From Telopea speciosissima (taxonomy: Eukaryota > Streptophyta > Magnoliopsida > Proteales > Proteaceae), in the NCBI RefSeq assembly GCF_018873765.1, contig NC_057924.1, positions 5,208,001 to 5,272,000 on the forward strand: 64,000 nucleotides of DNA, given 5' to 3'. The position numbers were made by a program, and so were the translations under genes. The notes under the pieces were generated by a model. It worked only from the letters and a program-made list of their open reading frames with translations, was not told where the DNA came from and did not search any database. Each line of letters opens with the position of its first letter. The first letter of the stretch is position 1. Below are positions 34,630 through 45,232 of this stretch, in pieces.

Positions 34630-34794
34630 GAATTTTTATCACCTCCAATTCGCTGTCCGATCCAATTCCCTCCAATCCCTCACATAGGAGCATAAATGAC
34701 CACCCTACCCCACCTTGGGCAGTGGGCAGGTGGTCATTTCCGCTCCTATGTGAGGGAATTGGAACGGGTAGGAAGTGGAGGTGACAACGATTCC
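34630..34794. repeat. Fold-back element FB-8, perfect 9-bp target duplication
   Basis: GAATTTTTATCACCTCC at the left, GGAGGTGACAACGATTCC at the right. AGATGAGGG occurs exactly at 34621-34629 and 34795-34803. The core is a near-complete hairpin: AAATGACCACCCTACCCC facing GGCAGGTGGTCATTTCC. This is the best-bounded member of the family. Confidence 0.92.
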
Positions 34795-35124
34795 AGATGA
34801 GGGACAATTATTTCTTCATATTTCGGATTGGAATGTAGTTTCCTTAGTTGGTTTCTCTCAAGTGGTAGATTTAGGCTGTGTTATTTACCAACAACAAAAA
34901 AAAAGATTTAGGCTGTGTTTGGTATGTATTCTTAGAATACATTCTAGGTCGATTTCGCATTCTTAGATGATAAAAAACAACTAAAGGTAAGGGATCCAAC
35001 ATGTTGACAATCTAGAAGAAACACTGGAGATGAAGCAAAAAATAGAAGGGAGTTTCATTGGGAAGACACTTGAGTTCCTACTTGGATTAGGAGGAAGAGT
35101 AACTCTATTAGGCTTGGCCCTTAT

Positions 35125-35290
35125 TTTTTTTTCGCTTAGAGCATCCTAGTGGACAAGGCTTCCGCTACTGTATGATCTAGAATGGTCAAATGTACGCAGT
35201 CTTTACCTCCTGCTTTGTTGAAGGGACTATTTCCAAATTTTGAACCTGCAACCAACAGGTTGCAATAGACACAAATTAATTTTTTCGCTT
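35125..35290 (-). repeat. Au-like SINE, minus strand
   Basis: GTACGCAGTCTTTACCTCCTGC followed by TTGAACCTGCAACC is the reverse complement of the Au-SINE body (ACAGGGGTAAGGCTGCGTAC and the upstream box-B region). Diverged, boundaries approximate. Confidence 0.55.
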
Positions 35291-35759
35291 AACCGATTGG
35301 AAAATATGATGCCCTTTGAAAGATTAGAGTGTGAACTTGTTATTGCTTTTTTATTTTTAGGTCGATTCAGTTTTGATTCTCCAGTAACTATTGGGTCAAT
35401 CCAATTTTGAAAATCTGGTGTTTTGTTCATGCTACTATTTTTCTCTTTGTTTGTCTAGAGTTTATGCCTTGTATTTGCTTTCCCTTTCTTTTGAGTTTAA
35501 TATATTCATTTATTCGAAAGAAAAAAAAAACAAAAAATAGTTAAAAGAAGAAAACCAAATTGATCATCCAATACATTTAAGAATAGTGAAATTATTTTTC
35601 GTACATGCTTCTTCCAGGTGTTGGTTTCATAAGGCCAGCTTTGTTTGAATATTTGGGATCTGTTAACCATCCACTTCTAGCAGGATTTGATATGTTACAT
35701 ATGTTCTAGGAATAGATATTTAGTTGATTGGACAATTAAGTCCAATCTATCTCTCGAGA
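35291..35759. other. Intergenic, no gene seen
   Basis: AT-rich DNA with an A run at 35520-35530. Nothing recognised. Confidence 0.4.
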
Positions 35760-35952
35760 GGATCTTTATCCCCTCAATTTGCCTACCCGTTAATTTCCTC
35801 AATTTCCTCAATTCCATTTAATAGGGGTTGGAAATGACTATCCTAATTCCTAACCCCCTACCTAAACATACTGCCCAAGATAGGGTCCACCTCTCCTATT
35901 AGAGGAAATTGAGGAAATTGACGGGCAGGTAAATTGAGGTGATATTTTTCCT
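35760..35952. repeat. Fold-back element FB-9
   Basis: The left arm GATCTTTATCCCCTCAATTT pairs with AAATTGAGGTGATATTTTTCC. Inner blocks are AATTTCCTCAATTTCC / GAGGAAATTGAGGAAATT, and the core is GGAAATGACTATCC. Flanking 9-mers CTCTCGAGA and CCCTCAAGG agree at six positions, compatible with a decayed target duplication. Confidence 0.75.
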
Positions 35953-36300
35953 CCCTCAAGGTTCTCTTGGAAAACAACAAAGTGTTAGAATGGTTGTACT
36001 CTCGACAACCAACCCATAGTATTGTTGAAGTTCCACGTGGAAGGCAAAAGAAATAATCTTATATTGATGTCAGTAATCCAATGCCGAAACTTTTAGGTAC
36101 TTGTCCACCTTTTTCATTACGGCTAGTTCTTAATCCATCAGAAAGATGAGTTCTACTTGAATCCCTAACAAGTATATTTTCTAAGTCATCCATAAGTAAA
36201 GTCAAAGTATTGAAATTAATGAATTACGAAATACATGAACAAATAAATGTAGCTACAAATCTATAGATGCATAATATTATAAAGGGAAAAAGATCAGCAC

Positions 36301-36682
36301 TCTCATGAGTCTATCTCTCTCTTATCCATGTGAAAAGACACCTCTACCCCCTTGTCTTAAGGAGGAGAGAGATAGACACATAGAAGTGTTGGCGTAGGCC
36401 ACACTCCCGTACAGAAAACTGCTTCCGTATAATTAATTTCTTTGCCTGTTTCATACCTCCTACTCTTAGATGAGATTGCTTTTACGTTTTCTCTCATGAG
36501 TCTATCTCTCTCCTGTCTATGTGAAAAGACACCTCTACCCCCTTGTCTTAAGGAGGAGAGAGATAGACACATAGAAGTGTTGGTGTAGGCCACACTCCCG
36601 TACAAAAAACTACTTCCATATAATTAATTTCTTTGCCTGTTTCATACCTCCTACTCTCAGACGAGATTGCTTTTACGTTTTC
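36301..36682. repeat. Tandem duplication (191 bp x 2), each unit with a fold-back
   Basis: CATGAGTCTATCTCTCTC starts at 36304 and 36495. The two units differ by a few substitutions. Each has CTATCTCTCTC...GTGAAAAGACACCTCTACCCC facing AAGGAGGAGAGAGATAGACAC, so a fold-back has been amplified together with its flank. An 82-aa frame on the minus strand spans both units and is not a gene. Confidence 0.85.
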
Positions 36683-37409
36683 TCTTAATACTGTATTCCA
36701 TTAGATGGTGAGAATAGGGTTAGAGTAGCAGGTGAGTCGGCTAAGCAGGAAGCTTTAAAATGATTTGTATCTTTATGGGAATTTTTTTTTATCATTTTAA
36801 TGGCCTTCAGGGTTCAGGCTGCCATTGAGGACCTCATTCATAAACTGAAAAAAAATATACACTTTGCTTATTTTGTTGAAATTGAAGTCCTTGCTTTCAA
36901 GCTGCAACTCGCTAGAGAAAAGATGTTGATAAATCTTGAATTGAATCTACATTTGAACTGAACCATTAATTCCATCAAGCTAATAAATTATATTAATCGA
37001 ATCAAATCATTTACACCAAAATCGAACCATTTAACACACTTATAGGTGATGCCCTCGCGAAGAAGGCAGCTTGTTCCTATTTGTCATATGTTATGGATCA
37101 ATATCATTTGAGTTTTGTTCGATAGTCTATATTTTGTTTTCTCTAAGTTTCTTTTTATTTCCTTGTTCTTTTGTAGTTTTTCTTGTCGATGCTGATGCTG
37201 AAAGTGAGTAATCTACCTATTTAATTCTTGGTTTGTTTCTCATCTGAATATGCTTAATTTTGTGAGTTCGAATCCTCTATTTGTAGTCTTATTTTATTAA
37301 TATTATTTATCTAAATTCATCAAAAAAAAAAATTGTCTTGGCACGTACGCACACGCATACAGACACACATGAATGCATACAGTCATGCAAACATAGGCAC
37401 ACAGATTAA
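36683..37409. other. Intergenic, no gene seen
   Basis: AT-rich. Includes a TAAA/TTAT stretch and an ACACGCATACAGACACAC run near 37345-37400. Confidence 0.4.
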
Positions 37410-37626
37410 GAAAAAAAATCCTCTCCAATTACCAAAAAATGCACTGGGTGTAGTTTGGGACTGAGAGCTCAACACCTGGCAGGTGTGACATCCAACAATA
37501 TTGAGCTCAAGAAGAAAAAAAAATAAATTGACTCAATCAATCTCAAACCGTTGAATATTGTGCCTGACAGGTATCGATCTCTCAAAACTGCACCGCACTC
37601 GGCGTTCAAGGAATTGGAGAGGATGT
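37410..37626. repeat. Fold-back element FB-10
   Basis: Outer ends ATCCTCTCCAATTACC and AAGGAATTGGAGAGGAT. Next are GCACTGGGTGTAGTTTGGGACTG (left) against TCTCAAAACTGCACCGCACTCGG (right), then CAACACCTGGCAGGTGTGACATCCAACAATATTGAG against CTCAAACCGTTGAATATTGTGCCTGACAGG, leaving an A-rich loop. Same outer and middle vocabulary as FB at 49185. Confidence 0.75.
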
Positions 37627-37782
37627 TAATTCCAGCGATTAAACTTGAGTGTGTTTTCTGGTGAGATGAGGTGATTGGTCTCTCCATTTGGTAAATGGGA
37701 TTATTTTCTTTTTGATCCTTCGTCAATGAAGTTAGTTTAATCGGAAACAAGAAGTATCTATAAAAAAGAATATTTTGTTTTT

Positions 37783-38003
37783 TGGAGACAGGAACGGTAT
37801 CCGACTTTAGGCCGACTAAATCCCCCCTGGGCTCGTACATGACCCCCGCACCACGCACAAACTGGGAGCTTCTAGGTCTTAGTGAGCCTCAAGCGGGTGG
37901 CCCCAAGGAATTATGCAGCGGTGAAAGTTTGATCACAAGACCTCGCTTCCTGAGACGGAGTCTCATATCCCCTCCAAACCAGCTGCGCTAACCTCTTGGG
38001 GTT
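37783..38003 (-). repeat. tRNA-derived SINE, minus strand
   Basis: On the minus strand it starts CCCAAGAGGTTAGCGCAGCTGG, a textbook box A (TAGCGCAGCTGG). About 40 bp on is a box-B-like GGTCTTGTGATCAAAC. The body runs to TACCGTTCCTGTCTCC and is followed by an A-rich tail (AAAAAACAAAATATT). No protein is encoded. Confidence 0.65.
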
Positions 38004-38235
38004 CATTAAAAATAAATATTGGTTTTTCGATTAGAACGCGTGGACTACCAGGTAGCCCTTTTGGAATCTAGACCCCAACCTCAATCGTCTTGCATAATAT
38101 ATGACTTTAGGTGTCGTAAGGACGAGACTGGGCTTAAATTTGCTAAATAATGAGATTAGCTAATAAAAGTGAGCCGATCCAAACACACATCCTGAGACCA
38201 CATAACCATGTAAGAAACGGTAACACAAATAAATT

Positions 38236-39812
38236 TTTGGGAAAATTGCACGGACACCCTCTAGAAGTATCTAATATCTCATAAACTTGTCATATTTGGT
38301 CAAAATAGCAAATTTCTCCCTGAAGTTAAGCAGGGTGACCCAAGATAAAATGTCGATTTTACCCTCTTAGTTATTTAAAATGAAATATTCATTTTAACCC
38401 CAAAGTTGAAATGTCCATTTTAACCCTAATATAACCTTCCCCTTCTTCCCCTTCTTCCCTATTCCAACAATCTACCTCCTCCCCCAAACCCTAACTCGAT
38501 TAAGGATCCTAAAAGTTATTCGCATTTCTTGTACCGAACTTCCTCCCCAAAATCATCAATTCTTCCGCTCAAAAGCTAACCCTTCTGATCTACATCAAAG
38601 AAGAATAAATCAAGAAAATCCAAAAGACATGATGCTGGGCAACAAAAAGTGCCGAGCATCTGGTCATGGTCTACACAGAAGGGTGACATAAAACCAGCCA
38701 AGAACCAGATGATTAAACTTCTATGTGCAAAGAAAATTAAAAAGAAAACAAATGGGAAGAAGCCCAGGTCGTAATTAGGGAAAAGACGAGTATTGTAAAG
38801 TATAAAGATTCTTAATTTTAAGAAGATTGAGCATACCCGAAGCTTGAGCTCTGAAATAAAGAAATTTGAGGTTCAAACCATTGGGTACTTCTTACTACCA
38901 GGAAATGTAAGGTGAGTTGGAGCAGCGGATCGATCCCCTCGGACCTTGGCGAGTTGCAGTCCCTCTCTGGAACGCTCAACCTTTGAATTAGACCGGCTTC
39001 AAATGGTATGCGTGGGAATTTGATACTATAAGAGAAGGAGGGCTGGAGGGGGTGGCGGTAGGCCTGGAAACGGATCAGATGTAATCGGATTCGGATATTT
39101 ACTGGTCGAATACGGATACCTCTAAACGGATTCGGATGGTTTCGGATGCGGATCGAATTCGGATTTTTGACCATCTGTTTACACCTCTGCCTTGTGTAAC
39201 CCGAACCTTCCTCCCCCTATTGGATACAATTCACTCTCAATCCATAGTTTTAGATCATGATTCTCTTCTCCTCATATTCTAGAACTTGTTGAATCTTCAA
39301 AAACCCTCAAGATCGTTATTTACTTAATTTTTTATAATTCAGTATTCGGATTCAGATTTTTATCGGACTATTTGGATTTTTTTCTGGATATCTCTAATCG
39401 AATATGGATGCCCCTAAATGGATACGGATGCAGATCGAATTTGGATTTTCGATTATCCATTTACAACCCTAGGTGGCGGTGGTGGTGGCGGCGGTGGAAG
39501 AAACAGCAGCAGGGGAGCAAGAGAAGGAGGGCTGGCGGTGGTGGTGGTAGTGGTGGTGATGAAGGAGAAGCAGGAGAAGAAGAAGGGGAGAAAAAAGGAA
39601 TAAAACAGGGTATTATAGGGATGTCACTGTGGTAAGGGTAATTTCACCATTTACAAAGAGTTAACAGACACTCAACTGCAGAGACTATCGGAGTGGACTA
39701 AATTGATACAGATTCATAAAAATAGGGGGTGTCTGTGACATTTTGACCAAGTATGGTAAGTTTCTGAGATATTAGATACTTTTAGGGGGTGTCCACAAAA
39801 TATTTCCTAAAT
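38236..39812. mobile_element. Non-autonomous long-TIR element (about 1.6 kb)
   Basis: The left end GCACGGACACCCTCTAGAAGTATCTAATATCTCATAAACTTGTCATA... is mirrored by the right end, whose reverse reads TGTGGACACCCCCTAAAAGTATCTAATATCTCAGAAACTTACCATA. That gives a terminal inverted repeat of roughly 75 bp. The interior holds no transposase, but it contains two further GGATTCGGAT-rich repeat copies (39060-39180, 39340-39475) and a Gly/Glu-codon-like GGTGGTGG tract (39470-39600). Confidence 0.75.
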
Positions 39813-40492
39813 TTTTTGCTAATGTTTTGTAATATAAACATGGAGGGGGTTGGATATGCCGTCAGTTTTCAATAAATTAATAGCAAATATTAGTCACAAG
39901 GCTGAATATAAGAGGACAAGGGGGTCATTTCCAAAAAGGTAAGGAGAGAAGAAGACACATGCTGGGCACTCTAGTGGTGTGTCCAACTTGTTCCCTATAA
40001 CTATTTATGGACTGATCGAGTTTTCATTTGCCCGCGATAAAGAAGGAACCACCTATGACATCTCATTGGATTCTTAGATCGGATTAGGGAAAAGTATGAT
40101 TGACCACACATCATATAGGGTGAGAATATAACGATGGAATTCACAGTCCAAGAGTCTAATCATAGGGTATCATATCGACCACCTTCCAAGAGGATGAAAT
40201 ACTCTCTCCTAAATTTATATTCGAAAGTTTTATCGTCGCACAATCCTCATTAAGATTGGACCTTGTCTGGAATTGGCAAATGATAGCAGGCGTTGGTTTG
40301 CATCAATCCCCTTTGGTGCTAGTTGAATGGCTGAAAATCATGGCCTAATGCGAAGAGCAATTTCACAAATTTGCTAAAGAACCTCATCCAAAGCTTCAAT
40401 AATAAGCACAAAATTAGTTAGAGAGCGTTTGTATCAACTTTTAGTTTAGATGTGGATTTTGTCAAGTGACAAAACATATTTTAAAAATGGGA
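39813..40492. other. Intergenic, no gene seen
   Basis: AT-rich sequence without recognisable coding or repeat structure. Confidence 0.4.
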
Positions 40493-40626
40493 GAATGTTC
40501 TCTGTGCCGCAACGTAGTCTGCACCCAAGCACATGGGTAGCCTGTGCAGGGGGCAAGGTGATCATTGTGCCCACCCACATGTGCCTGGGCGCAGGCTGTG
40601 CTGCGACACAGAGAACAACGCCCCTT
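40493..40626. repeat. Fold-back element FB-11
   Basis: TGTTCTCTGTGCCGCAACG pairs with TGCTGCGACACAGAGAACA. Inner CAAGCACATGGGTAGCCTGTGC pairs loosely with CACATGTGCCTGGGCGCAGG. The tip contains AAGGTGATCATTGTGCCCACCC, a diverged form of the family core. Confidence 0.75.
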
Positions 40627-41150
40627 TAAAAATTCAATGACAATATAAAACTTAAGACAAAAGTTTCCCACAATGCCAAAATGAAAAAATGCACCAATGA
40701 GAGGATAGGGATCATTCAGTAAGAGACCCACATTTTGTCAAAGGATTTATAGTATTTTTCTTAAAATTTATTTCATAAAAGCCAATGCATGGAAGGATTG
40801 AAGGATAGGGGATTGAATATTTTTGAGTTTCAAACTTCATGATCAATTTTCTACGTATATATGGAATCAAGAGGGAGAATTCTTTCCTAAAATTAATAAG
40901 TTGAATAAAAAAGACAATTAATTCTCAAATCTATAGCTATTCTCAAGTCTTAAGTCTTAACACCCTCCAAAACAAAAAAAATTAGAGGTGACCTAGTTGG
41001 ACCAGCCAATCGAGGTAGCATTACAGAAGCGAACCAATCAAACGAAGGCGTTTACAATTCAAACAGTGGTCAATTAAATTAAACTTTTCAAATGGTCAAA
41101 CAAGAAACCCGTTCAGTCTCTGACCAAAACGAAACTCTATCTCTCTCTCA
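40627..41150. other. Upstream region of the 41214 gene
   Basis: AT-rich until about 41000. Then comes a block shared with the upstream regions of the 46484 and 52416 genes: a CCAATCA motif (about 41035), TTTACAATTCAAAC (about 41050) and several GGTCAA motifs. These are candidate regulatory sites (CCAAT- and W-box-like). Confidence 0.5.
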
Positions 41151-41180
41151 AAAGGTATAAATATGCGAGATGGCTCTCCC
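41140..41180 (+). promoter_or_regulatory. Core promoter of the 41214 gene, conserved among the tandem copies
   Basis: TCTCTCTCAAAAGGTATAAA followed by TATGCGAGATGGCTC. The TATAAATA box lies about 57 bp upstream of the start ATG. Nearly the same 35 bp recurs at 46.42 kb and, less exactly, at 52.33 kb. The ATG inside GAGATGGCTC opens a short upstream frame that overlaps the main start. Confidence 0.7.
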
Positions 41181-41213
41181 TCCACCACCACCACCTCAAA
41201 GAAAACTTAAGAT

Positions 41214-42563
41214 ATGGCATCTTTACGTGCTTCGCTCTTGCTCTCTTCAGCGTCTTCTTCTTCTTCTTCTTCTTCTTTTTCTTGTAAGAGAAGAATCATG
41301 GCTACATTCCAACCCCCGAAACTTGGGAGGACCGTTACACTCAAGAACAATACCAATAACTTGGGATTATTAAGAATTGAAGAAGGCCAATACACAACCC
41401 TTACCAATACCAAAAGCAGGAAGACCACAACCATCGTAAGAGACGAAGAAGACTCTACAGTCTCAACTGCCACCTTCATCTCTGAGCTCTACCTAATCGC
41501 AGATGCGGTTGCCGACAGAGTAGAGATGCACACCAACGTCGGCGAGCAGAGGGATAACTGGAACACTCTCCTTCTCACCTCTATCAACACCATCATCCTC
41601 ACAGCAGCAACCATGGTTGCTCTCTCTGGTACAACAACTTTAACCTCCTTTCTCCCTTTCCCACCTCTCAACCTATCTTCCACTCTCTTGTTCTCTGCGG
41701 CGGCAGGGATGATGGTGGTGATGAATAAGATCCAACCCTCTCAACTGGCAGAAGAGCAGCGCAACGCTGCAAGGTTGTTCAAGCAACTCCATAGGGAAAT
41801 CCAAACAACCCTTGCCATTGGGAAGACTCCAACGGCAAGGGATGTAAAGGATGCCATGGAGAAGGTCTTGGCCCTCGATAGGGCCTACCCTCTTCCCTTA
41901 CTTGGAGTCATGCTCGACAAGTTCCCCGCAACTGTGGAGCCCACTGTGTGGTGGCCTTCACCTTCACCTAATTCACCTAATTCACCACGAGAACAGCATG
42001 ATCAGCCAGAAAAGAATGGATGGAGTGAGAAACTGGAGGAGGAGATGAGAGAGATTGTTAGGGTTTTGAAGAGAAAGGATGGTGAGGAATATAAGAGATT
42101 GGGGAAGTTGGCGTTGAAAATAAATAAAATTTTAGCGGTTTCAGGACCTCTACTAGCAGGCGTAGCTGCAGTTGGGTCTGCCTTTGTGGGGTCATCTCCT
42201 TCTCATCATCACGGCGGGGGTTTGGGTTTGGGTGTGGCGGTGAGTGTTGCTGCGGGAGCACTAGCTAGTGTAGTGAACACGTTGGAGCATGGAGGGCAAG
42301 TTGGAATGGTTTTCGAGATGTATAGGAATTCTGCTGGCTTCTTTAAACTACTTGAGGAATCCATTGAAGCCACCTTGAACCAAAAAGATGTGGAGAAGAG
42401 AGAAAATGGAGAATCTTTTGAATTGAAGGTGGCTCTGAACTTGGGGAGAAGCCTATCGGAGCTCAGGGATCTTGCATCTCATGCTTCCTCTACTTCTAAT
42501 TTTTATTATTCTTGTAGTAGAGATGAAGAGGCCAGCGACGAGTTTGCTAGCAAACTCTTCTGA
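41214..42563 (+). CDS. At4g22030-like protein ('probable F-box' family), copy 2
   Basis: An intact intronless gene of 449 aa, the longest of the four copies. The N-terminus is Ser-rich and transit-like (LLLSSASSSSSSSSFSCKRR). Then come VEMHTNVGEQRDNWNTLLLT at about residue 105, two hydrophobic stretches around residues 120-165, MNKIQPSQLAEEQRNAARLF, ALDRAYPLPLLGVMLDKFPA, an Asn/Ser/Pro-rich insert with PSPSPNSPNSPRE, a charged helix (KLEEEMREIVRVLKRKD), a third hydrophobic pair (VSGPLLAGVAAVGSAFVGS; VAAGALASVVNTLEHGGQVG), FEMYRNSAGFFKLLEESIEA and the C-terminal ASKLF. The start is chosen as the ATG in AAGATGGCATC, shared by all three tandem copies. There is no F-box. A plastid membrane or envelope location is plausible from the N-terminus and hydrophobic segments, but unproven. 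Confidence 0.88.
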   Translation: MASLRASLLLSSASSSSSSSSFSCKRRIMATFQPPKLGRTVTLKNNTNNLGLLRIEEGQYTTLTNTKSRKTTTIVRDEEDSTVSTATFISELYLIADAVADRVEMHTNVGEQRDNWNTLLLTSINTIILTAATMVALSGTTTLTSFLPFPPLNLSSTLLFSAAAGMMVVMNKIQPSQLAEEQRNAARLFKQLHREIQTTLAIGKTPTARDVKDAMEKVLALDRAYPLPLLGVMLDKFPATVEPTVWWPSPSPNSPNSPREQHDQPEKNGWSEKLEEEMREIVRVLKRKDGEEYKRLGKLALKINKILAVSGPLLAGVAAVGSAFVGSSPSHHHGGGLGLGVAVSVAAGALASVVNTLEHGGQVGMVFEMYRNSAGFFKLLEESIEATLNQKDVEKRENGESFELKVALNLGRSLSELRDLASHASSTSNFYYSCSRDEEASDEFASKLF

Positions 42564-43609
42564 GTTTTGATTCCTCATCTTCTAGTGTTCATAATTCTAT
42601 TTTTTATTTCTTTATGTAATTAGCTATTCAACTAACATCAATTGATTAAATTTAAATTTATGTTCTTTAATTCATCAAGATCTAAGGATCTATCATATTT
42701 TCACTTTAAAACCCAGATTGCTCTAACATCCCATCGAGAATCTTATTTGATATGCACTCTTTGAATGCATTCCAGATTGATTTTGTATTTTTGAACGATA
42801 AAATTAGTTAATGAGCAACATTACGGCAGCCAATAAAGTGTTAAAAAATTAATTATTATTTATCGATGCCTATTTAGAGGAAATCTCAGTCATGGATCAT
42901 GCAGGTCAAGCACTCCACGTGGATCCGCCATGCTCCTCCTTGATGAAGGTTCTTACGATGCTGACAAAACTTTAAATAAATAAATTTTAGTTTTTAATAG
43001 GACTCCCTCCCGTCAGTCACCCTGCGAGGTAAGGTTAGATCCGACTCCTCTACCTTCGCCTGCTCGATACTTTCGTGCACCTCATACACAAGTGCAATGG
43101 AAAGTATCGTCTTACCCCCACTCAGGCAAGACGTTCAGACAGAAATAAGACGGTATATTCCACCTTGCTTCTGTGTGGAGCGCACACAACATTAGGGGCA
43201 GACGGAAATAGAGGAGTCGAATTGAGAAGGTTACCAAAATTATTGAAAAAATCCTTTCGTTTTCAGTGAGGTTAGCAAAACCCTGTAAGAAAGAAAGCGA
43301 AAAAAAAAAATTATGGTTCTCGCTTTCTCCTCTCTCTATGGAATATGGATTTAATCATTCCACGTAGCAAGCCATACATTTGAAATAAAGACCCCATTGA
43401 TGTGATGGATGTGAATTGATCTATTTCTTCTACACCGAAATCAAATTACTACTTTTTTAAAAGATTTATTAGAAGGTTATGTCTTTTCCTATTAGGGGCA
43501 CGTAAATGATTAATAAATTTGACTAGCAAAAAACATATTTGAATGGTCAATAAATATGTAAAAACATGATTTTTGACATATTTTCTAAAGACAACCCCAA
43601 TTTGAATTC
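42564..43609. other. 3' flank of the 41214 gene, first copy of the spacer repeat
   Basis: After the stop comes an AT-rich 3' UTR. The part at about 43230-43450 (TTATTGAAAAAATCC, TCTCGCTTTCTCCTCTCTCT, GATGTGATGGATGTGAATTG) is a diverged counterpart of 49390-49580 and 55710-55890, showing the spacers were copied with the genes. Confidence 0.55.
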
Positions 43610-43787
43610 TCTACGGTCGGGCAAATAGCGGCCATTGTGCTATCTACACTCATACAAGAGCATGGACCCCACTTGAGTAGGGTGCTCGAGCATGGGTAGG
43701 GCGATCATTTTGCCAATGTCTGGTTGTAGGCAACAAAATGGCAGTTACCTGCTCGGGCGTAGAGTATCAGAATCTAGACAACCCTTG
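43610..43787. repeat. Fold-back element FB-12
   Basis: TCTCTACGGTCGGGCAAATAGCGGCCATTGTGC on the left, CAAAATGGCAGTTACCTGCTCGGGCGTAGAG on the right. The core has GGGTAGGGCGATCATTTTGCC, the family motif. Stem is imperfect. Confidence 0.65.
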
Positions 43788-44279
43788 ATAGTGTCTCTTC
43801 TTCTTCTATTTATAAAGATGAGGGGTTTTTTGCTCTTTTCTAATCCTTAATCTTTCTCAATTTGAGATCGAAGATGGATGTTCTTTCAATTATAGCAATT
43901 ACTTGCTATTTTATTTGGATTGCTAGAAATAAATGTGTTTTTTTGTCATGTCAGGATTCTCATTCGTCACTTACCATTCCCAGTATCTTAGTCTATTTTT
44001 AGTGGTTCACCTTATTTTAATTTGCAATGAGAGCTTTGATCTATCATCGGGGCTGTTGGCTAGACTTTAATTCTTCTTTATAATTATTAGTTTCATTTTA
44101 TTATTATAGCTGAGGATCAACTTAATAATCAAAAGCTAGAGGATTATAGCAGCGATTGTAGAGTGCAAAGGAGAAAGGGGTTGAAAAAAAAAAAAACAGA
44201 AGTATAGACTTGCGGAATGAAAATGGTGAATTGGCTTATGCAGGTACCAATGAATGATGGCTATGGGAGGGATCATTAT
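43788..44279. other. Intergenic, no gene seen
   Basis: AT-rich spacer with an A run at about 44188. Nothing recognised. Confidence 0.4.
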
Positions 44280-44454
44280 CATCTCCTGTTCCGTGTCTGG
44301 TACAGTGGTCCAATTCCTCTCATAGGGGATGGGAAATGACGACCTAACCTCTGCCCAAACACACTGACCGAGGGAGGTTAAAATGTCATTTCCATTTCCC
44401 TATGAGAAGATTGGACCACTATACTGGGCAGAGAACATGACAGGAAAAGAATTC
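44280..44454. repeat. Fold-back element FB-13
   Basis: GATCATTATCATCTCCTG at the left, GAAAAGAATTC at the right. Arms GGTACAGTGGTCCAATTCCTCTCATAGGGGA / CCCTATGAGAAGATTGGACCACTATACTGG; core GGGAAATGACGACCTAACC facing GGTTAAAATGTCATTTCC. Flanking 9-mers CTATGGGAG and CCATGGAAG differ at two positions. Confidence 0.82.
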
Positions 44455-44635
44455 CCATGGAAGCTATTTCCCATCATGTATGACATTATTAAACTTATAC
44501 AATCTTGTGGGTAAGTAGTTATTTAAAGAAGGATCGTTATGTAATTTATGTTGCTCAAGGTTAGCTTGGAAAGCTAGATTGAAGAAGGATTGTTTCCTGG
44601 CAATAGCTGTTGAACAATTTATTTTTAGTTAATTT

Positions 44636-45232
44636 AAGGGAAAATTTCATGTACCTTCCTCGAGATTTGCCTTAATTATACTTTCACCCGTGAAATTTTG
44701 AAATTTTCACATACCTCCCCTGAGGTTTGTCTTAATTAACGAAAAAACCCCAACCTGTTAACTAGTGATTAAAAATGTTAATATTGTATTTTAATTGACC
44801 AAAATGCCCTCATTTTTTTAAATCGGTTAGGGTTTGAAAAAACCTGCAACTCATCTTCCCCAAATCATTTAAGAAGTTTGGGTAAATTACACGTCATCCA
44901 GTTTTTGAAAATACTCAAATCACCCCCTGTATTAGACCTCAATATGACAAATTAGTCCCTACCGTTAATTTTATGGTGTTAAGTGATGATGTCAGTCAGT
45001 TAAATAAATTTAAATCTCCAAACTATCCTTGACATCCGAACATAGATTTTGAAGGGTAATATTGTAAATTTAATTCTAATGTTTTAGTACAAGGGTAAAA
45101 TAGTCCTTTCACACCAATAACTAATAGTAGATTAACACCGTTGTAGAGGGGTGACGTGTAATTTACCCTTTAAGATTTGAAAAAAAGGGAAGATGAGTTG
45201 GGCTTCACTTGGAATTGCATATTTTAATAGGT
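44636..45232. mobile_element. TIR element with a nested MITE
   Basis: The outer left end GGGAAAATTTCATGTACCTTCC with internal CACATACCTCCCCTGAGGTTTG is a common plant low-copy TIR sequence. AACTCATCTTCCCC (about 44848) is mirrored by GGAAGATGAGTTGG (about 45190). Another element (44882-45169) is inserted between them. Confidence 0.5.
44882..45169. mobile_element. MITE with TIR GGGTAAATTACACGTCAYC
   Basis: The left end GGGTAAATTACACGTCATCC is mirrored by GGTGACGTGTAATTTACCC at the right end. It is about 288 bp, non-coding, and nested in the 44636-45232 element. Confidence 0.8.

Noticed and set aside
37783-38003. Intact tRNA gene on the minus strand
   Set aside because: Box A is excellent, but the sequence does not fold into a cloverleaf with a normal anticodon arm and continues into a SINE body with an A-rich tail.
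39372-39635. Gly/Arg-rich frame on the plus strand
   Set aside because: Encoded by a GGTGGT/GAAGAA low-complexity tract inside a non-autonomous TIR element.
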